Assembly: GCF_000170855.1 (NCBI RefSeq)
Contig: NZ_ABCQ01000015.1
Coordinates: 1-64,000 of the forward strand
Direction: 5' to 3'
Length of the DNA: 64,000 bases
Source of the DNA: Moritella sp. PE36
Lineage (GTDB): Bacteria > Pseudomonadota > Gammaproteobacteria > Enterobacterales > Moritellaceae
Program-made: the position numbers and the translations under genes
In this document: in pieces, positions 49,674 through 58,793 of the stretch
How the letters are laid out: each line of letters opens with the position of its first letter
How positions within the stretch are numbered: the stretch's first letter is position 1
Notes under the pieces: model-generated
The model's input: only the letters and a program-made list of their open reading frames with translations
Told to the model about the DNA's origin: nothing
Databases searched by the model: none

Positions 49674-50378
49674 TTAAGGAACGGCCACCACAAAAATAGC
49701 CAAGGTAACGAGGGAGCCAAATAAGGTCCATTTCAATGAGGTTGCGAAGGTTTTCTTTTTTGGTACCAATAAACACACACCGGTTAATACAAAAAACACC
49801 ATCAACAGCGCGGTAACATCGATAAACAACTTCCATACGTCACCGCTGTTACGGCCTTTATGTAAGTCGTTTAATACGGCAATAACACCATAATGGGTCT
49901 TTTCAATCACCGCTTCGGTTGTGGTCATATCAATGAATACCGCGACGTTATACCCCGGACCTTTGTAGTCCATGGCGATCTCACCTTCGATTAATTCACC
50001 GTCTTCAACTTCGGTAAAAACATCTAAAGCTGAAGGTTGACCTGAAAGCTTAGCGTGTTCGGTAAGGTAATTAATAATACCGGCTTTATCGATAGCAACA
50101 GCGTCATTGGCATCACTGAATAAGGCCTGTGGTAACGTCAGAATAGTTTCTTCAATATCAGGCTGGCTGCTCACAAATAGGCTTGGACGATTTAAGGTAA
50201 TGCCGGTGATCGAGAAAAATAACACCACCAGCAGCAATGCCATAGAAATATAGATATGCAGACGACGCGCCCATAATTGCACTTGCTTGTTTTTCAAAAA
50301 TGTTTTGTTTTTTGATGTTGTCTTTTGGTGTTTCGATCTTATAGGTGTCTGGGGAAAAGACTGACTGATAGAGGACAT
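49674..50378 (-). CDS. PepSY-associated membrane protein
   Basis: A 234-aa inner-membrane protein with a first helix near residues 38-60 (WARRLHIYISMALLLVVLFFSITGITLNRPS), a periplasmic domain (about 65-165) and two more helices near the C-terminus. The arrangement matches the PepSY-associated TM family, some members of which take part in iron or flavin reduction. First gene of the cluster, just downstream of a Fur-like box. Confidence 0.8.
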   Translation of the reverse strand: MSSISQSFPQTPIRSKHQKTTSKNKTFLKNKQVQLWARRLHIYISMALLLVVLFFSITGITLNRPSLFVSSQPDIEETILTLPQALFSDANDAVAIDKAGIINYLTEHAKLSGQPSALDVFTEVEDGELIEGEIAMDYKGPGYNVAVFIDMTTTEAVIEKTHYGVIAVLNDLHKGRNSGDVWKLFIDVTALLMVFFVLTGVCLLVPKKKTFATSLKWTLFGSLVTLAIFVVAVP

Positions 50379-50430
50379 GATCGTAATAACACTGCTTGGT
50401 TTATGGGATTAAAGTACAGGCAATGTAATT

Positions 50431-50449
50431 GATAATAGTTTTCATTGGC
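50431..50449. promoter_or_regulatory. Fur-like box upstream of the metal cluster
   Basis: The sequence GATAATAGTTTTCATTGGC matches the Fur consensus GATAATGATAATCATTATC at 13 of 19 positions, 52-71 bp before the PepSY gene start. It suggests iron control. I saw no Zur-like or nickel-regulator site. Confidence 0.55.
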
Positions 50450-50503
50450 ATTTAATTTACATTATTTACGTTAACTCAAAATGCAATATTGCCACTTAGC
50501 GGC

Positions 50504-50773
50504 TTACCACTCGTCATCAGTAATCAAATCACTGTCAATGATCTCGCAATAGGTTTTCACTTCAGCTTCGGAGTGTTGAATTTTGGCCGCATCAGCAAGC
50601 TCCCATGAACGTTCACAGGTTTGGCTACGTTCGCACCACAAATATCCTGCTGCAGGTAAACAACCATGTTCATCACGATCGCCACCGACAGTTTCTGATG
50701 GTGTGCTACTGCATGCAGTAATGCTAACTAAGAGTGAAAATGTGAGTAAAGGTGTGAGTATTTTAATTCGCAT
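50504..50773 (-). CDS. Small lipoprotein with Cys-x-GYxWC motif
   Basis: An 89-aa lipoprotein: the signal ends LVSITAC, with the lipidated cysteine. The mature part has a conserved-looking cysteine block, CLPAAGYLWCERSQTCERSWELA, of a kind found in other exported bacterial proteins, and an acidic C-terminus (DSDLITDDEW). A start at 50785 is also possible. Function is unknown. Confidence 0.7.
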   Translation of the reverse strand: MRIKILTPLLTFSLLVSITACSSTPSETVGGDRDEHGCLPAAGYLWCERSQTCERSWELADAAKIQHSEAEVKTYCEIIDSDLITDDEW

Positions 50774-50939
50774 AATAACGTCCATGAGTAACGCGCATTA
50801 ACATTATAATAGTATAGATGAAAAATAATATAGAGAATCAACTTGTTAAGAAAAAAGCACACCAGACTTAGACACCTGCTGTGCTTGCTCATCATGAATT
50901 AAAATGCCGTACTATGGAGATAATACGCCAAACAATGTA

Positions 50940-52334
50940 TTACAAATTATGTTCAGCAAAAGACGCCAAACGACTACGCTGCACACCTTTTAAGAATACA
51001 TTGGCACTGCCATCAAAGTCTTTAAAACGTTCCACTATATAGGTGAGACCAGAGGTGACGGCGGTTAAATAACTGCTGTCAATTTGCGATAGATTACCTG
51101 AGCAGACAATCTTAGTACCCTCGCCACAACGGGTAATGATAGTTTTCAATTGTGCTGCCGTAAGGTTTTGACACTCATCCAATAATACAAAGGCATTTTG
51201 AATCGAACGCCCACGCATGAAGTTTACTGACTTAAACTGTAAATTGGCTTTCTGTTTAATGTACTCCACTGAGCCATCTTTACACTCATCGTGTTTATGC
51301 AAAACTTCTAAGGTATCAGTGATCGCAGCCAACCAAGGCAGCATTTTTTCTTCTTCGGTACCGGGTAAGAAACCAATACTTTCGGCAATTTCAGGGGTAT
51401 TACGGGTCACTATCACCTTGTCATACATTTTGCGCTCAACAACTTGCTCGAGTGCGGCGGCCATGGCCAAAAGAGTTTTACCGCTGCCCGCAGGACCCGT
51501 TAAGATCACCAAATCAATATGTGGATTCAATAAGGCCTCCAGCGCCATGCCTTGGTAAATATTTTTAGGATGTATGCCCCAGGCTTTTTTTGACATCAGG
51601 CGTTCACGCCCTAAATCAACAAAACTAATTTCACCTTTGTTTTTACCGACAACACGGGCGGCAAAGTGATCGGTTTCGTCAATCAGGTATTGGTTAATAA
51701 AAGTGTCTTTCAGCAATTCTGTTTCGACAGTATGAATGGTCTTCGAACCCATGGTTTCACTTTTCATACTTTCACTGTGACATTCATTTATCTCTTGCCA
51801 AAAGTCCCCGGTAAACTTATGAAATCCAGTGGCTAAAAACTTAATATCATCAATCAACTGATCAGAGCGGTAATCTTCAACATGTCTCAACCCCGCGCCT
51901 TTGGCTTTTAAGCGCATGTTGATGTCTTTGGTCACTAAGACAATTTCTCGCTCTGACTGGCCTTGTAAAAACAACGCCGCGTTGATAATTCGATTATCAG
52001 GTTCGTTATCAGTAAAAAAAGCATCTGGATGCATGACACTATGATCGGCAAAAATTGAGATCTTACCCAGCTTATTTTTACTTTCGACTTTTTGTAGTGG
52101 CACCCCTTCGCTGATTTCTTCGGGGGTCGCATTTGAAAAAATATCTTCCAGTGCACGAATAGCCACACGCGCATCGCGGCTGACATCTCGTCCTCGATCT
52201 TTAATATTATCGAGCTCTTCTAAAACTGTCATGGGGATCATGACATCATGTTCTTGAAAGGTGAAGATAGACAAGGGGGCGTGCAACAAGACATTGGTAT
52301 CGAGAATGAAAACTTTATTGTTGGTACTTTCCAT
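50940..52334 (-). CDS. PhoH family ATPase with PIN domain
   Basis: A 464-aa two-domain protein. The N-terminal PIN RNase-like domain opens KVFILDTNVLLHAPLSIFTF and has acidic residues near LEELDNIKDRGRDVSRDARVA and VTKDINMRLKAKG. The C-terminal PhoH-type ATPase has Walker A GPAGSGKTLLAMAAALEQ and Walker B FVLLDECQNL. It is expected to act on RNA (PhoH2-like). It is divergent from the TPR gene. Confidence 0.92.
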   Translation of the reverse strand: MESTNNKVFILDTNVLLHAPLSIFTFQEHDVMIPMTVLEELDNIKDRGRDVSRDARVAIRALEDIFSNATPEEISEGVPLQKVESKNKLGKISIFADHSVMHPDAFFTDNEPDNRIINAALFLQGQSEREIVLVTKDINMRLKAKGAGLRHVEDYRSDQLIDDIKFLATGFHKFTGDFWQEINECHSESMKSETMGSKTIHTVETELLKDTFINQYLIDETDHFAARVVGKNKGEISFVDLGRERLMSKKAWGIHPKNIYQGMALEALLNPHIDLVILTGPAGSGKTLLAMAAALEQVVERKMYDKVIVTRNTPEIAESIGFLPGTEEEKMLPWLAAITDTLEVLHKHDECKDGSVEYIKQKANLQFKSVNFMRGRSIQNAFVLLDECQNLTAAQLKTIITRCGEGTKIVCSGNLSQIDSSYLTAVTSGLTYIVERFKDFDGSANVFLKGVQRSRLASFAEHNL

Positions 52335-52493
52335 AGAAACACCTCATTTAGTTCGACTAGCTCTTAAAGTTTAGTCGTTGACCTCGTTGATTTCATTTTT
52401 AGCCATTTTTTTACAATTTCTGTGCTGCAATACGATATACTTACAAAATACATATCTCTGATGACCCTATCAGGCTTTTATTACGGAAATAAG

Positions 52494-52922
52494 ATGACAG
52501 CAACCAAGACAGCACTTGATCCTAAACTATTTAAAAAAATCGAAATCATTTGTGAGAAAGGTGAAGAGCAGCTCGAAGCTGAAGAATACAAGATTGCGAT
52601 CGAGACTTTCATGCAAGCTTATGATCTTGTTCCTGAACCAAAGATCCATTGGAACGTTTCTACTTGGATCTTAACTGCGCTAGGTGATGCTCATTTCATG
52701 CTAGGCGACTGGGCTGCATTAGAAGAAGCAACAGGCTTTGCTATGTTATGCCCTGAAGGTGCAATAAACCCTTATTTACACCTGCGTTTAGGTCAAGCAC
52801 ACTTTGAACTAGGCAACATGGAACCAGCTAAAGAACAGCTAGCAAAAGCGTTTGAAGCGGAAGGTGCTGAGATCTTCGGTGACGACGATCCAAAATATTT
52901 AGCATTCGCACAAGCTGAATAG
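52494..52922 (+). CDS. TPR-repeat protein
   Basis: A 142-aa cytosolic protein with about three tetratricopeptide repeats (for example AEEYKIAIETFMQAYDLVPEPKIHW, then LGDAHFMLGDWAALEEA and LRLGQAHFELGNMEPAKEQLAKAF). It looks like a small protein-binding adaptor of unknown partner. The start ATG at 52494 was chosen for CGGAAATAAG upstream; an upstream extension is unlikely. Confidence 0.8.
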   Translation: MTATKTALDPKLFKKIEIICEKGEEQLEAEEYKIAIETFMQAYDLVPEPKIHWNVSTWILTALGDAHFMLGDWAALEEATGFAMLCPEGAINPYLHLRLGQAHFELGNMEPAKEQLAKAFEAEGAEIFGDDDPKYLAFAQAE

Positions 52923-53025
52923 CGAGTTACTAATAACGAGCTTAATAACTCAGTCGATAGCGAATACCACCCACAGCAGATCCATTGTGGGTGGCCATTA
53001 TCGACTTTATACAACAAATACTAAT

Positions 53026-53916
53026 CTAATCTAAAATCAATGTTAACCCCAATAACGCAGGTGTTGCGACTGTCGCGATTAAATTTGAACGTAAAAACTT
53101 AGGCTGCTGCGTAATATTCTGACCAAACTTAATGCCACCGTAAAGTGCATAAAACGCTAACGGCATTGGTATTAACGCGATCAAACTAAGTACTGGCAGA
53201 TACCCTATCACTACATAAGTAATGATGATTAATGTAGCTAACGTGGCAAACACAGCATAAACATAGTTACTCACTTTGATGCCGTAAGCCATCGGAAAAT
53301 CTTCACTGTCATTATCATCAGCCGATGCTTTGATATCGCCATAATTATTCAGTAACCACAGGTTATTCACCAAGAAGAATGGGATGATAGCGATAACCCA
53401 AACCAACTGTGTATATTGCCCAACTAAGACATACTCGGTGCCTAATGCGATTAATAATGCAAAACCAAAGCCCGGAGCCAATAATGAATAGATCGGATGT
53501 TTTTTGATAACACTGCTGTAGCTCAACAATATCATTAACCCAATCACACCTACCGGTAAAATACCTAAGCCAAACTTAACCACCAAAAATAAGCCACATA
53601 ACAAGCTCACGATAAGTGCAACGAGTCCGGCAAGGAATGCGGAGTTAACTTGATCACGCGCACGAGGATGCCCAACATGTTTATCGCGATTTACTTTAAA
53701 CGCCCAGGTATGTTTTAAATCTGAATATTCGTGGAATGTACAAAGACTGAAGTGACCAACAAACGCAGCGATGCACGCTGCAATTAATAAATAACCATTT
53801 ACATCACCATGATTTGCGATCACAGCACTAAACCCTAAAAATATACATACAATAGTTAGCAGTAAATACGATAAATTTATCGTTTGTAGTACTGCTTTAA
53901 ACCTGAATGCTAACAT
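53026..53916 (-). CDS. UbiA-like prenyltransferase family membrane protein
   Basis: A 296-aa protein with about eight hydrophobic helices in the UbiA pattern. The first aspartate-rich motif is degenerate (HEYSDLKHT in place of NDxxDxxxD) and the second is only partly kept (NNYGDIKASADD). It may have lost prenyl-diphosphate binding or have a different substrate. The start at 53916 has AAGGTG seven bases before it, which the upstream ATG lacks. No ubi or men neighbours. Confidence 0.7.
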   Translation of the reverse strand: MLAFRFKAVLQTINLSYLLLTIVCIFLGFSAVIANHGDVNGYLLIAACIAAFVGHFSLCTFHEYSDLKHTWAFKVNRDKHVGHPRARDQVNSAFLAGLVALIVSLLCGLFLVVKFGLGILPVGVIGLMILLSYSSVIKKHPIYSLLAPGFGFALLIALGTEYVLVGQYTQLVWVIAIIPFFLVNNLWLLNNYGDIKASADDNDSEDFPMAYGIKVSNYVYAVFATLATLIIITYVVIGYLPVLSLIALIPMPLAFYALYGGIKFGQNITQQPKFLRSNLIATVATPALLGLTLILD

Positions 53917-54179
53917 AGTCACACACCTTAAATTACTCATTTAGAGTTATACTAGCGTAACTAAAAGCAGCTAAATTTGATCTGAATCTAAAGATGTTCC
54001 GGATTTGAAGTAAGTGATGGTTAAAACTAAAATAAATGAATCATAAAACCGTTTGTAACGTAAATTAGATGTTAGATAGAAATAAATCACATCAGACTAT
54101 AATAAAGAGCAGTTAACACTGAGTAATCTCAATATTTACTGCCCTCAACAATATACAATTAATACACAGTTAATCGTCT

Positions 54180-54530
54180 TTATACTATCTCAGCCGCAAC
54201 CACTGATATTTCAACCAATAACGCTTCACGCGCCATACTCGCTTGTACGCATGCACGTGCAGGAGCGTGACCAGCAGGAACCCAAGCATCCCAAACCGCA
54301 TTCATTTCAGCAAAATCTGCCATGTCTTTAATATAAATCGTTGCCGATAACATGTGATTTTTATCACTGCCCGCTTGGGCTAATAGCTCAGTCACTTTTG
54401 CTAACATAGTTTCTGTTTGCTCTTTGATACCATACGTTGCATCTGCGCATACTTGGCCACATAAGTAGATAGTGCCGTTGTGCTTTACAATGCGACTCAT
54501 TCTTGGTTTCGTTCCCATACGTTCTATCAT
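54180..54530 (-). CDS. RidA family protein
   Basis: A 116-aa protein of the YjgF/RidA/UK114 family, which hydrolyses reactive enamine/imine intermediates. It has the [33 protein letters not shown] core and the late arginine in [10 protein letters not shown]. Its divergent N-terminus and the longer spacing suggest a subgroup other than the archetype. It stands alone. Confidence 0.88.
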   Translation of the reverse strand: MIERMGTKPRMSRIVKHNGTIYLCGQVCADATYGIKEQTETMLAKVTELLAQAGSDKNHMLSATIYIKDMADFAEMNAVWDAWVPAGHAPARACVQASMAREALLVEISVVAAEIV

Positions 54531-54660
54531 GCTAAATTCTCTTCGTTAAATATCAAGGTGAATACCCAGGCATTGGGTTAATTGTTTAGTTTACCTTGTC
54601 TTACAGATAAATTTCAGTTAAAAATAAGATTGGCGTAATAACTCAAGGGAGTGAGTACAA

Positions 54661-55149
54661 ATGATAAGAACAGCTACCGAACTAGATGCCGAGGCAATCA
54701 GCCATATCTATAATCATTACATCGCTAATACAGTGATCACTTTCGAAGAAAAATTGGTCACAAGTGATGATATTGCCAGCCGAATCAAGGCAACACAGGC
54801 TGCCGGTCTCCCTTGGCTCGTGGCAGAAGACAATAACAAAGTGCTTGGTTATGCTTATGCAAGCCCTTGGAAAAGTCGTAGTGCCTATCAATTTAGTGTC
54901 GAAACATCGGTTTATCTTGCTCCTGATGCTTCAAAAAAAGGCTGGGGAAGCCAACTTTACCAAGCCTTATTTATACAATTAAAAACCACCAAAGTACGAA
55001 CCGTCATTGGCGGCATTGCTCTGCCTAATCCCGCCAGTATCGCTTTGCATGAAAAACTTGGCATGCAAAAAAGTGCGCATTTTAGTGAGGTGGGCTATAA
55101 ATTTAACCAATGGGTCGATGTCGGTTATTGGCAGAAACGTTTAGTTTAA
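54661..55149 (+). CDS. GNAT family N-acetyltransferase (Pat/MnaT-like)
   Basis: A 162-aa acetyltransferase of the phosphinothricin/methionine-sulfone type. MIRTATELDAEAISHIYNHYI at the start, GYAYASPWKSRSAYQFSVETSVYL in the middle, the acetyl-CoA loop near KKGWGSQLYQALF and the LHEKLGMQKSAHFSEVGYKF end match the family. Its substrate is unproven. Confidence 0.88.
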   Translation: MIRTATELDAEAISHIYNHYIANTVITFEEKLVTSDDIASRIKATQAAGLPWLVAEDNNKVLGYAYASPWKSRSAYQFSVETSVYLAPDASKKGWGSQLYQALFIQLKTTKVRTVIGGIALPNPASIALHEKLGMQKSAHFSEVGYKFNQWVDVGYWQKRLV

Positions 55150-55174
55150 ACCCAAATTAAAGTTGTTCGAGACA

Positions 55175-55978
55175 TTAATAGTTATGCTCTAGACTCCATT
55201 TACGTAAAATTTTGTTTTCCACTTTCGGCTCAATTTGCATGATCGCCTTGTCTAAAATTTTACGCAGCATGGCTTGGTCTTTACGTACCCCAAAACGATA
55301 GCGGTTCACGTATTTAGTACGTCCTGATACGGTTAAATTCTTTAGCCCCAGTTTGGCGATTTTATAACGCAGTACGAATAAGGATTCTATCGTCGCAACG
55401 ATCTCACCATTAGCCGTTTTCTGCAGTGCTTCATCCGTGTTCTCGACTCGGCTAACGATCACTCTCGGGTAGTTGTTGCGGAGATATTCTTCATACACAT
55501 AACCTTCAACAACAGCGACTGTTTTACCACGAAGAGACTTTAAGTTACGGATCCCGTGCACATTTTTCAAGGTTGCTAATGCAGCTTCTGCTTCGACATA
55601 AGGCGCAGTAAAGATCAACCATTGCGAACGTCTTGGCGTTTGATTAAGAAATGACAGTAGATCACAACCACCATTACGCGTGACATCTAAACTTTGTTGC
55701 CAAGTCTTGGTTTCTCGCACTTTAAATTTGACATCTAGCATCGCCGAAAACACCGCAACATAATCAGCAGCAATACCAATATAGCCCAGTTTAGGATCCC
55801 ATGCTTCATACGGCATCCAGTTAGGATCAATACAGAGTTTTATTGGTTCTCGATCAGAAAGGTAGTTACGCTCTTCAGCTGTAAGGCGTATTTTATCAAT
55901 CCGAGCATGGGCAGATAGACTAATACTGGCTAAACTTAGTGAACATAATAGCGCGATAATACAGCTCGTTTTTGTCAT
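55175..55978 (-). CDS. Periplasmic solute-binding protein, family 3
   Basis: A 267-aa exported protein with a signal peptide (about 1-25, ending SAHA) and the two lobes of the HisJ-type solute-binding fold (IKLCIDPNWMPYEAWDPKLGYIGIAADYVAVFSAMLD; SLRGKTVAVVEGYVYEEYL). Such orphan proteins resemble the sensor regions of signalling kinases and c-di-GMP enzymes. No transporter genes are nearby. The ligand is unknown. Confidence 0.82.
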   Translation of the reverse strand: MTKTSCIIALLCSLSLASISLSAHARIDKIRLTAEERNYLSDREPIKLCIDPNWMPYEAWDPKLGYIGIAADYVAVFSAMLDVKFKVRETKTWQQSLDVTRNGGCDLLSFLNQTPRRSQWLIFTAPYVEAEAALATLKNVHGIRNLKSLRGKTVAVVEGYVYEEYLRNNYPRVIVSRVENTDEALQKTANGEIVATIESLFVLRYKIAKLGLKNLTVSGRTKYVNRYRFGVRKDQAMLRKILDKAIMQIEPKVENKILRKWSLEHNY

Positions 55979-56184
55979 CGTTGTACTTACCTCATATTGC
56001 GTTTATCCAATATAAGTTAAGACTATAAATCACCAGCTATCTAGTAAATAGCCACAATTATCCATCTGTAATACCGATAAACAGCGTAACAAAACTGCCT
56101 AACAGATAAATCAGGCTAAAAATAAATGTCTTTAAGTCAGTGATAGAATTATAATTAAAGCAAATATCATTTGATGAATATGCC

Positions 56185-56574
56185 ATGAAATATTTACTAT
56201 TACTGACGATACTCTTGAGCGGTTGCAGCAACTACCCGCTACAAACCAACTTAGATAAAAATAACTTTACCGAATACTTCTCAATTTCTGGTGTTGAGTA
56301 TTACACAGCGAGCGCACTACAAAATTATCAAGTTGAACAGCTTGGTTTAGTGGAAGGCGAAAGCTGTCAATCTGCCGATAATTTGCCACCAGCAGAACAA
56401 CAACAAGCCAAAATAGCCGCGAAACGCAAGGCCGCTGCACTTAATGCCAATGGTATTATTATCCGTTCATGTATCGCGCCACCCGCATCAAAATCCTGCC
56501 TCAGCAGTTATGTGTGTTATGGCGATGCAATCAAGGTAACCCCTTTAACCAGCAGTAATGACGATAGCCAATAA
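56185..56574 (+). CDS. rcsF: Outer-membrane lipoprotein RcsF
   Basis: RcsF senses envelope stress and signals to the Rcs phosphorelay. The lipobox LLSGC places a lipidated cysteine near residue 14. The core EGESCQ, the KAAALNANGIIIRSC strand and the CLSSYVCYGDAIKVTP end, with the paired cysteines, fit the family. The sequence is more divergent than in enterics. It overlaps trmO by one base, as in E. coli. Confidence 0.85.
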   Translation: MKYLLLLTILLSGCSNYPLQTNLDKNNFTEYFSISGVEYYTASALQNYQVEQLGLVEGESCQSADNLPPAEQQQAKIAAKRKAAALNANGIIIRSCIAPPASKSCLSSYVCYGDAIKVTPLTSSNDDSQ

Positions 56575-57317
56575 TGAAACTAGAACTCGATACAGTTGGG
56601 ATCATTCATACCCCATATAAAGAAAAGTTTGCCGTACCGCGTCAACCGGGTTTGGTTTCTGCCGCTAAAGCAAAGCTCATTTTAAGTCCGCCATATGATG
56701 AAGCCGATGCGCTGCGCGGCATTGAACAATTTAGTCATGTGTGGCTGATTTTTGCTTTTCATGAAACCATGGATAAAGGTTGGAACCCGACCGTACGTCC
56801 GCCACGTTTAGGTGGTAATGAGCGTTTAGGCGTCTTTGCCACACGTTCTACTTTCCGTCCGAACCCATTAGGTTTATCGGTCGCGAAGTTAGATGGTATT
56901 ACGATTAAAAATAATCAGTGTATTTTGAATCTATCCGGCGTTGACTTGGTCGATGGCACACCAATTTTAGACATCAAACCTTATGTACCTTATGCCGACA
57001 GTTTACCTGATGCCGAAGCGGGTTACGCGACGGATGCGCCAATTGCTGATATGCCTGTCGAGTTTACTGATGAAGCCTTAGCACAAATAACTGCGCAGCG
57101 AAAAAAGCATCCTGAATTGCAGATCTTTATTGCGCAAGTACTGGCGCAAGATCCGCGTCCAGCCTATAAAAAGAATAAAACAGCCCGCCAAGAATACGGG
57201 GTAAAACTGTATGACTTTAATGTGCGTTGGGCAGTGGAAGATAATATCACGACGGTATTTTCAGTCCTTAAGACAGTCGCTAAAGCCGTCACTGAATCGG
57301 AAAGCAGCAATGATTGA
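56574..57317 (+). CDS. trmO: tRNA (N6-threonylcarbamoyladenosine37-N6)-methyltransferase
   Basis: TrmO (TsaA/YaeB) methylates t6A37 in tRNA-Thr. VGIIHTPYKEKFAVPRQPGLV near the start, GIEQFSHVWLIFAFHE, RPPRLGGNERLGVFATRSTFRPNPLGLSVAKL and VDLVDGTPILDIKPYVPYAD are the family blocks. Length 247 aa. It is downstream of rcsF, as in E. coli. Confidence 0.95.
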   Translation: MKLELDTVGIIHTPYKEKFAVPRQPGLVSAAKAKLILSPPYDEADALRGIEQFSHVWLIFAFHETMDKGWNPTVRPPRLGGNERLGVFATRSTFRPNPLGLSVAKLDGITIKNNQCILNLSGVDLVDGTPILDIKPYVPYADSLPDAEAGYATDAPIADMPVEFTDEALAQITAQRKKHPELQIFIAQVLAQDPRPAYKKNKTARQEYGVKLYDFNVRWAVEDNITTVFSVLKTVAKAVTESESSND

Positions 57318-57948
57318 TTATATTGCTCAGCATAAGCGCCGCTTGGCGTGGATGCCGGGCTTATATTACAAACTCAAACCGAAGGCATTAAGCTGGGCGA
57401 AAAGATGGCAAGCCGATTTGCAAGCTTATGTCATGTCGGTCGAAACGGTGGAGTTTGGTGACAATTGTTTTATTGCCCCCGATTGCCATATGTTTGCCGA
57501 ACCCGGTCGTAAAATTACCATGGGCGATAATTGTTTCTTTGCTTCGGCGAGTTTTATGCACGGACCAATGACGCTGGGACACAACGTTGCGATCAACCAC
57601 AGTTGCTCTTTCGATGGCGGTAAAAATGGCATAAGCATTGGTGATGATACTCGTATTGCCAATAATTGCGTTATTCATGCCTCTAATCACGGTATGCATC
57701 CTGACCAAGTGATCTGGCAACAAGCCTCGACTTCAAAAGGGGTGAGCATAGGTAAAGATGTGTGGGTAGGGGCGAATGTCGGTATTGTCGATGGGGTAAC
57801 GATTGCTGACTATGCCGTGATTGGCATGCACAGTATGATCACCAAAGATGTGCCGCGGTGGGCGATAATGGCTGGCAACCCCGCGCACCAAATTGGCGAC
57901 AGACGCGATAAAAAAGACAGTCTGATCAAACACATTCAGGCTGACTAA
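57310..57948 (+). CDS. Hexapeptide-repeat acyltransferase
   Basis: A 212-aa left-handed beta-helix (LbH) protein. Hexapeptide motifs run from about residue 45 (VEFGDNCFIAPDC) through GISIGDDTRIANNCVIHASNHG to GVSIGKDVWVGANVGIVDGVTIADYAVIGMHSMITKDVP, and the final WAIMAGNPAHQIG is typical of acetyl/acyltransferases. The ATG at 57310 overlaps trmO's end by 8 bp. It replaces the direct trmO-proS contact seen elsewhere. Acceptor unknown. Confidence 0.85.
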   Translation: MIDYIAQHKRRLAWMPGLYYKLKPKALSWAKRWQADLQAYVMSVETVEFGDNCFIAPDCHMFAEPGRKITMGDNCFFASASFMHGPMTLGHNVAINHSCSFDGGKNGISIGDDTRIANNCVIHASNHGMHPDQVIWQQASTSKGVSIGKDVWVGANVGIVDGVTIADYAVIGMHSMITKDVPRWAIMAGNPAHQIGDRRDKKDSLIKHIQAD

Positions 57949-58005
57949 CGCTGGTTTAACAGCGGCAGTCGCCTAAATCATGCACTTCTATTACAGTATT
58001 CAGTG

Positions 58006-58620
58006 TTATAAGAAGAATACACGCCACAGCCAATTGGAATCTAAATCATCTTTACAGGTACGATATTGGCCTGCATATTTCAATGAACGTTTATTCACTT
58101 TCTTGGCGACTTTCTTCAACCAAGGTTTCTGATTATAGCTTTTACGCTTATAACCGCCCCACCCTTCGTGGTAATTCAAGTATTGTTTTTCTGCATCCCA
58201 CTTAGATATACCGTTGATTTTTTGGGATTTATTAATAAACCAGCCCATAAAATCCATGGCATCATGAAAATCAGCACGACTTGACCAACTATTACCGGTT
58301 TCCTTCACGTAATCACCCCAGGTCATGGTTTTTGCTTGGGCAAAACCATAAGCAGAACTCGCACGACCAGTAGGAATGATCCACCAATACTGCATCGGTG
58401 GCTGGGCATTATGTTTAAATGAGCTCTCTTGATACATCATCGCCATCGGCACATGTACAGGCACGCCCCATTTGTCTTTACTGTCGATGGCCGCTTCGTA
58501 CCAATCGTATTTTTCAATAAAGATATCGCAAATATTTTCCGGATTACGAGGTTGTGACGAGCAACCAAACAATACGCTGCTGACAATTATAAGTGCAGCT
58601 AATCTCAGTGTTTTTTTCAT
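58006..58620 (-). CDS. SLT-like lytic transglycosylase lipoprotein
   Basis: A 204-aa lipoprotein with lipobox LFGC near residue 20. The lysozyme-like fold has MAMMYQESSF, where the glutamate is the catalytic candidate, then SSAYGFAQAKTMTW and LNYHEGWGGYKRKSY. It probably cleaves peptidoglycan strands. The start ATG at 58620 was preferred over 58632. Confidence 0.82.
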   Translation of the reverse strand: MKKTLRLAALIIVSSVLFGCSSQPRNPENICDIFIEKYDWYEAAIDSKDKWGVPVHVPMAMMYQESSFKHNAQPPMQYWWIIPTGRASSAYGFAQAKTMTWGDYVKETGNSWSSRADFHDAMDFMGWFINKSQKINGISKWDAEKQYLNYHEGWGGYKRKSYNQKPWLKKVAKKVNKRSLKYAGQYRTCKDDLDSNWLWRVFFL

Positions 58621-58793
58621 TTTAAGTAGCACAAATCCAATTTTGGCAGCCAGTATATGGCCTACGAGAAACGAATAAAAGGACAGCAGTCAAAAATAAA
58701 TAAAACTAATCATGAACTTTTACTGTTTACTCTGGCTGCGCCCTGTTAAAATCGCGCTCTTAAATCGATTTTATTAGTAAATAAAGGAACGTT

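Noticed and set aside
50431-50449. Reading the box upstream of the metal cluster as a Zur site
   Set aside because: It lacks the TGTTATAnTATAACA core of Zur boxes and fits the Fur consensus better.
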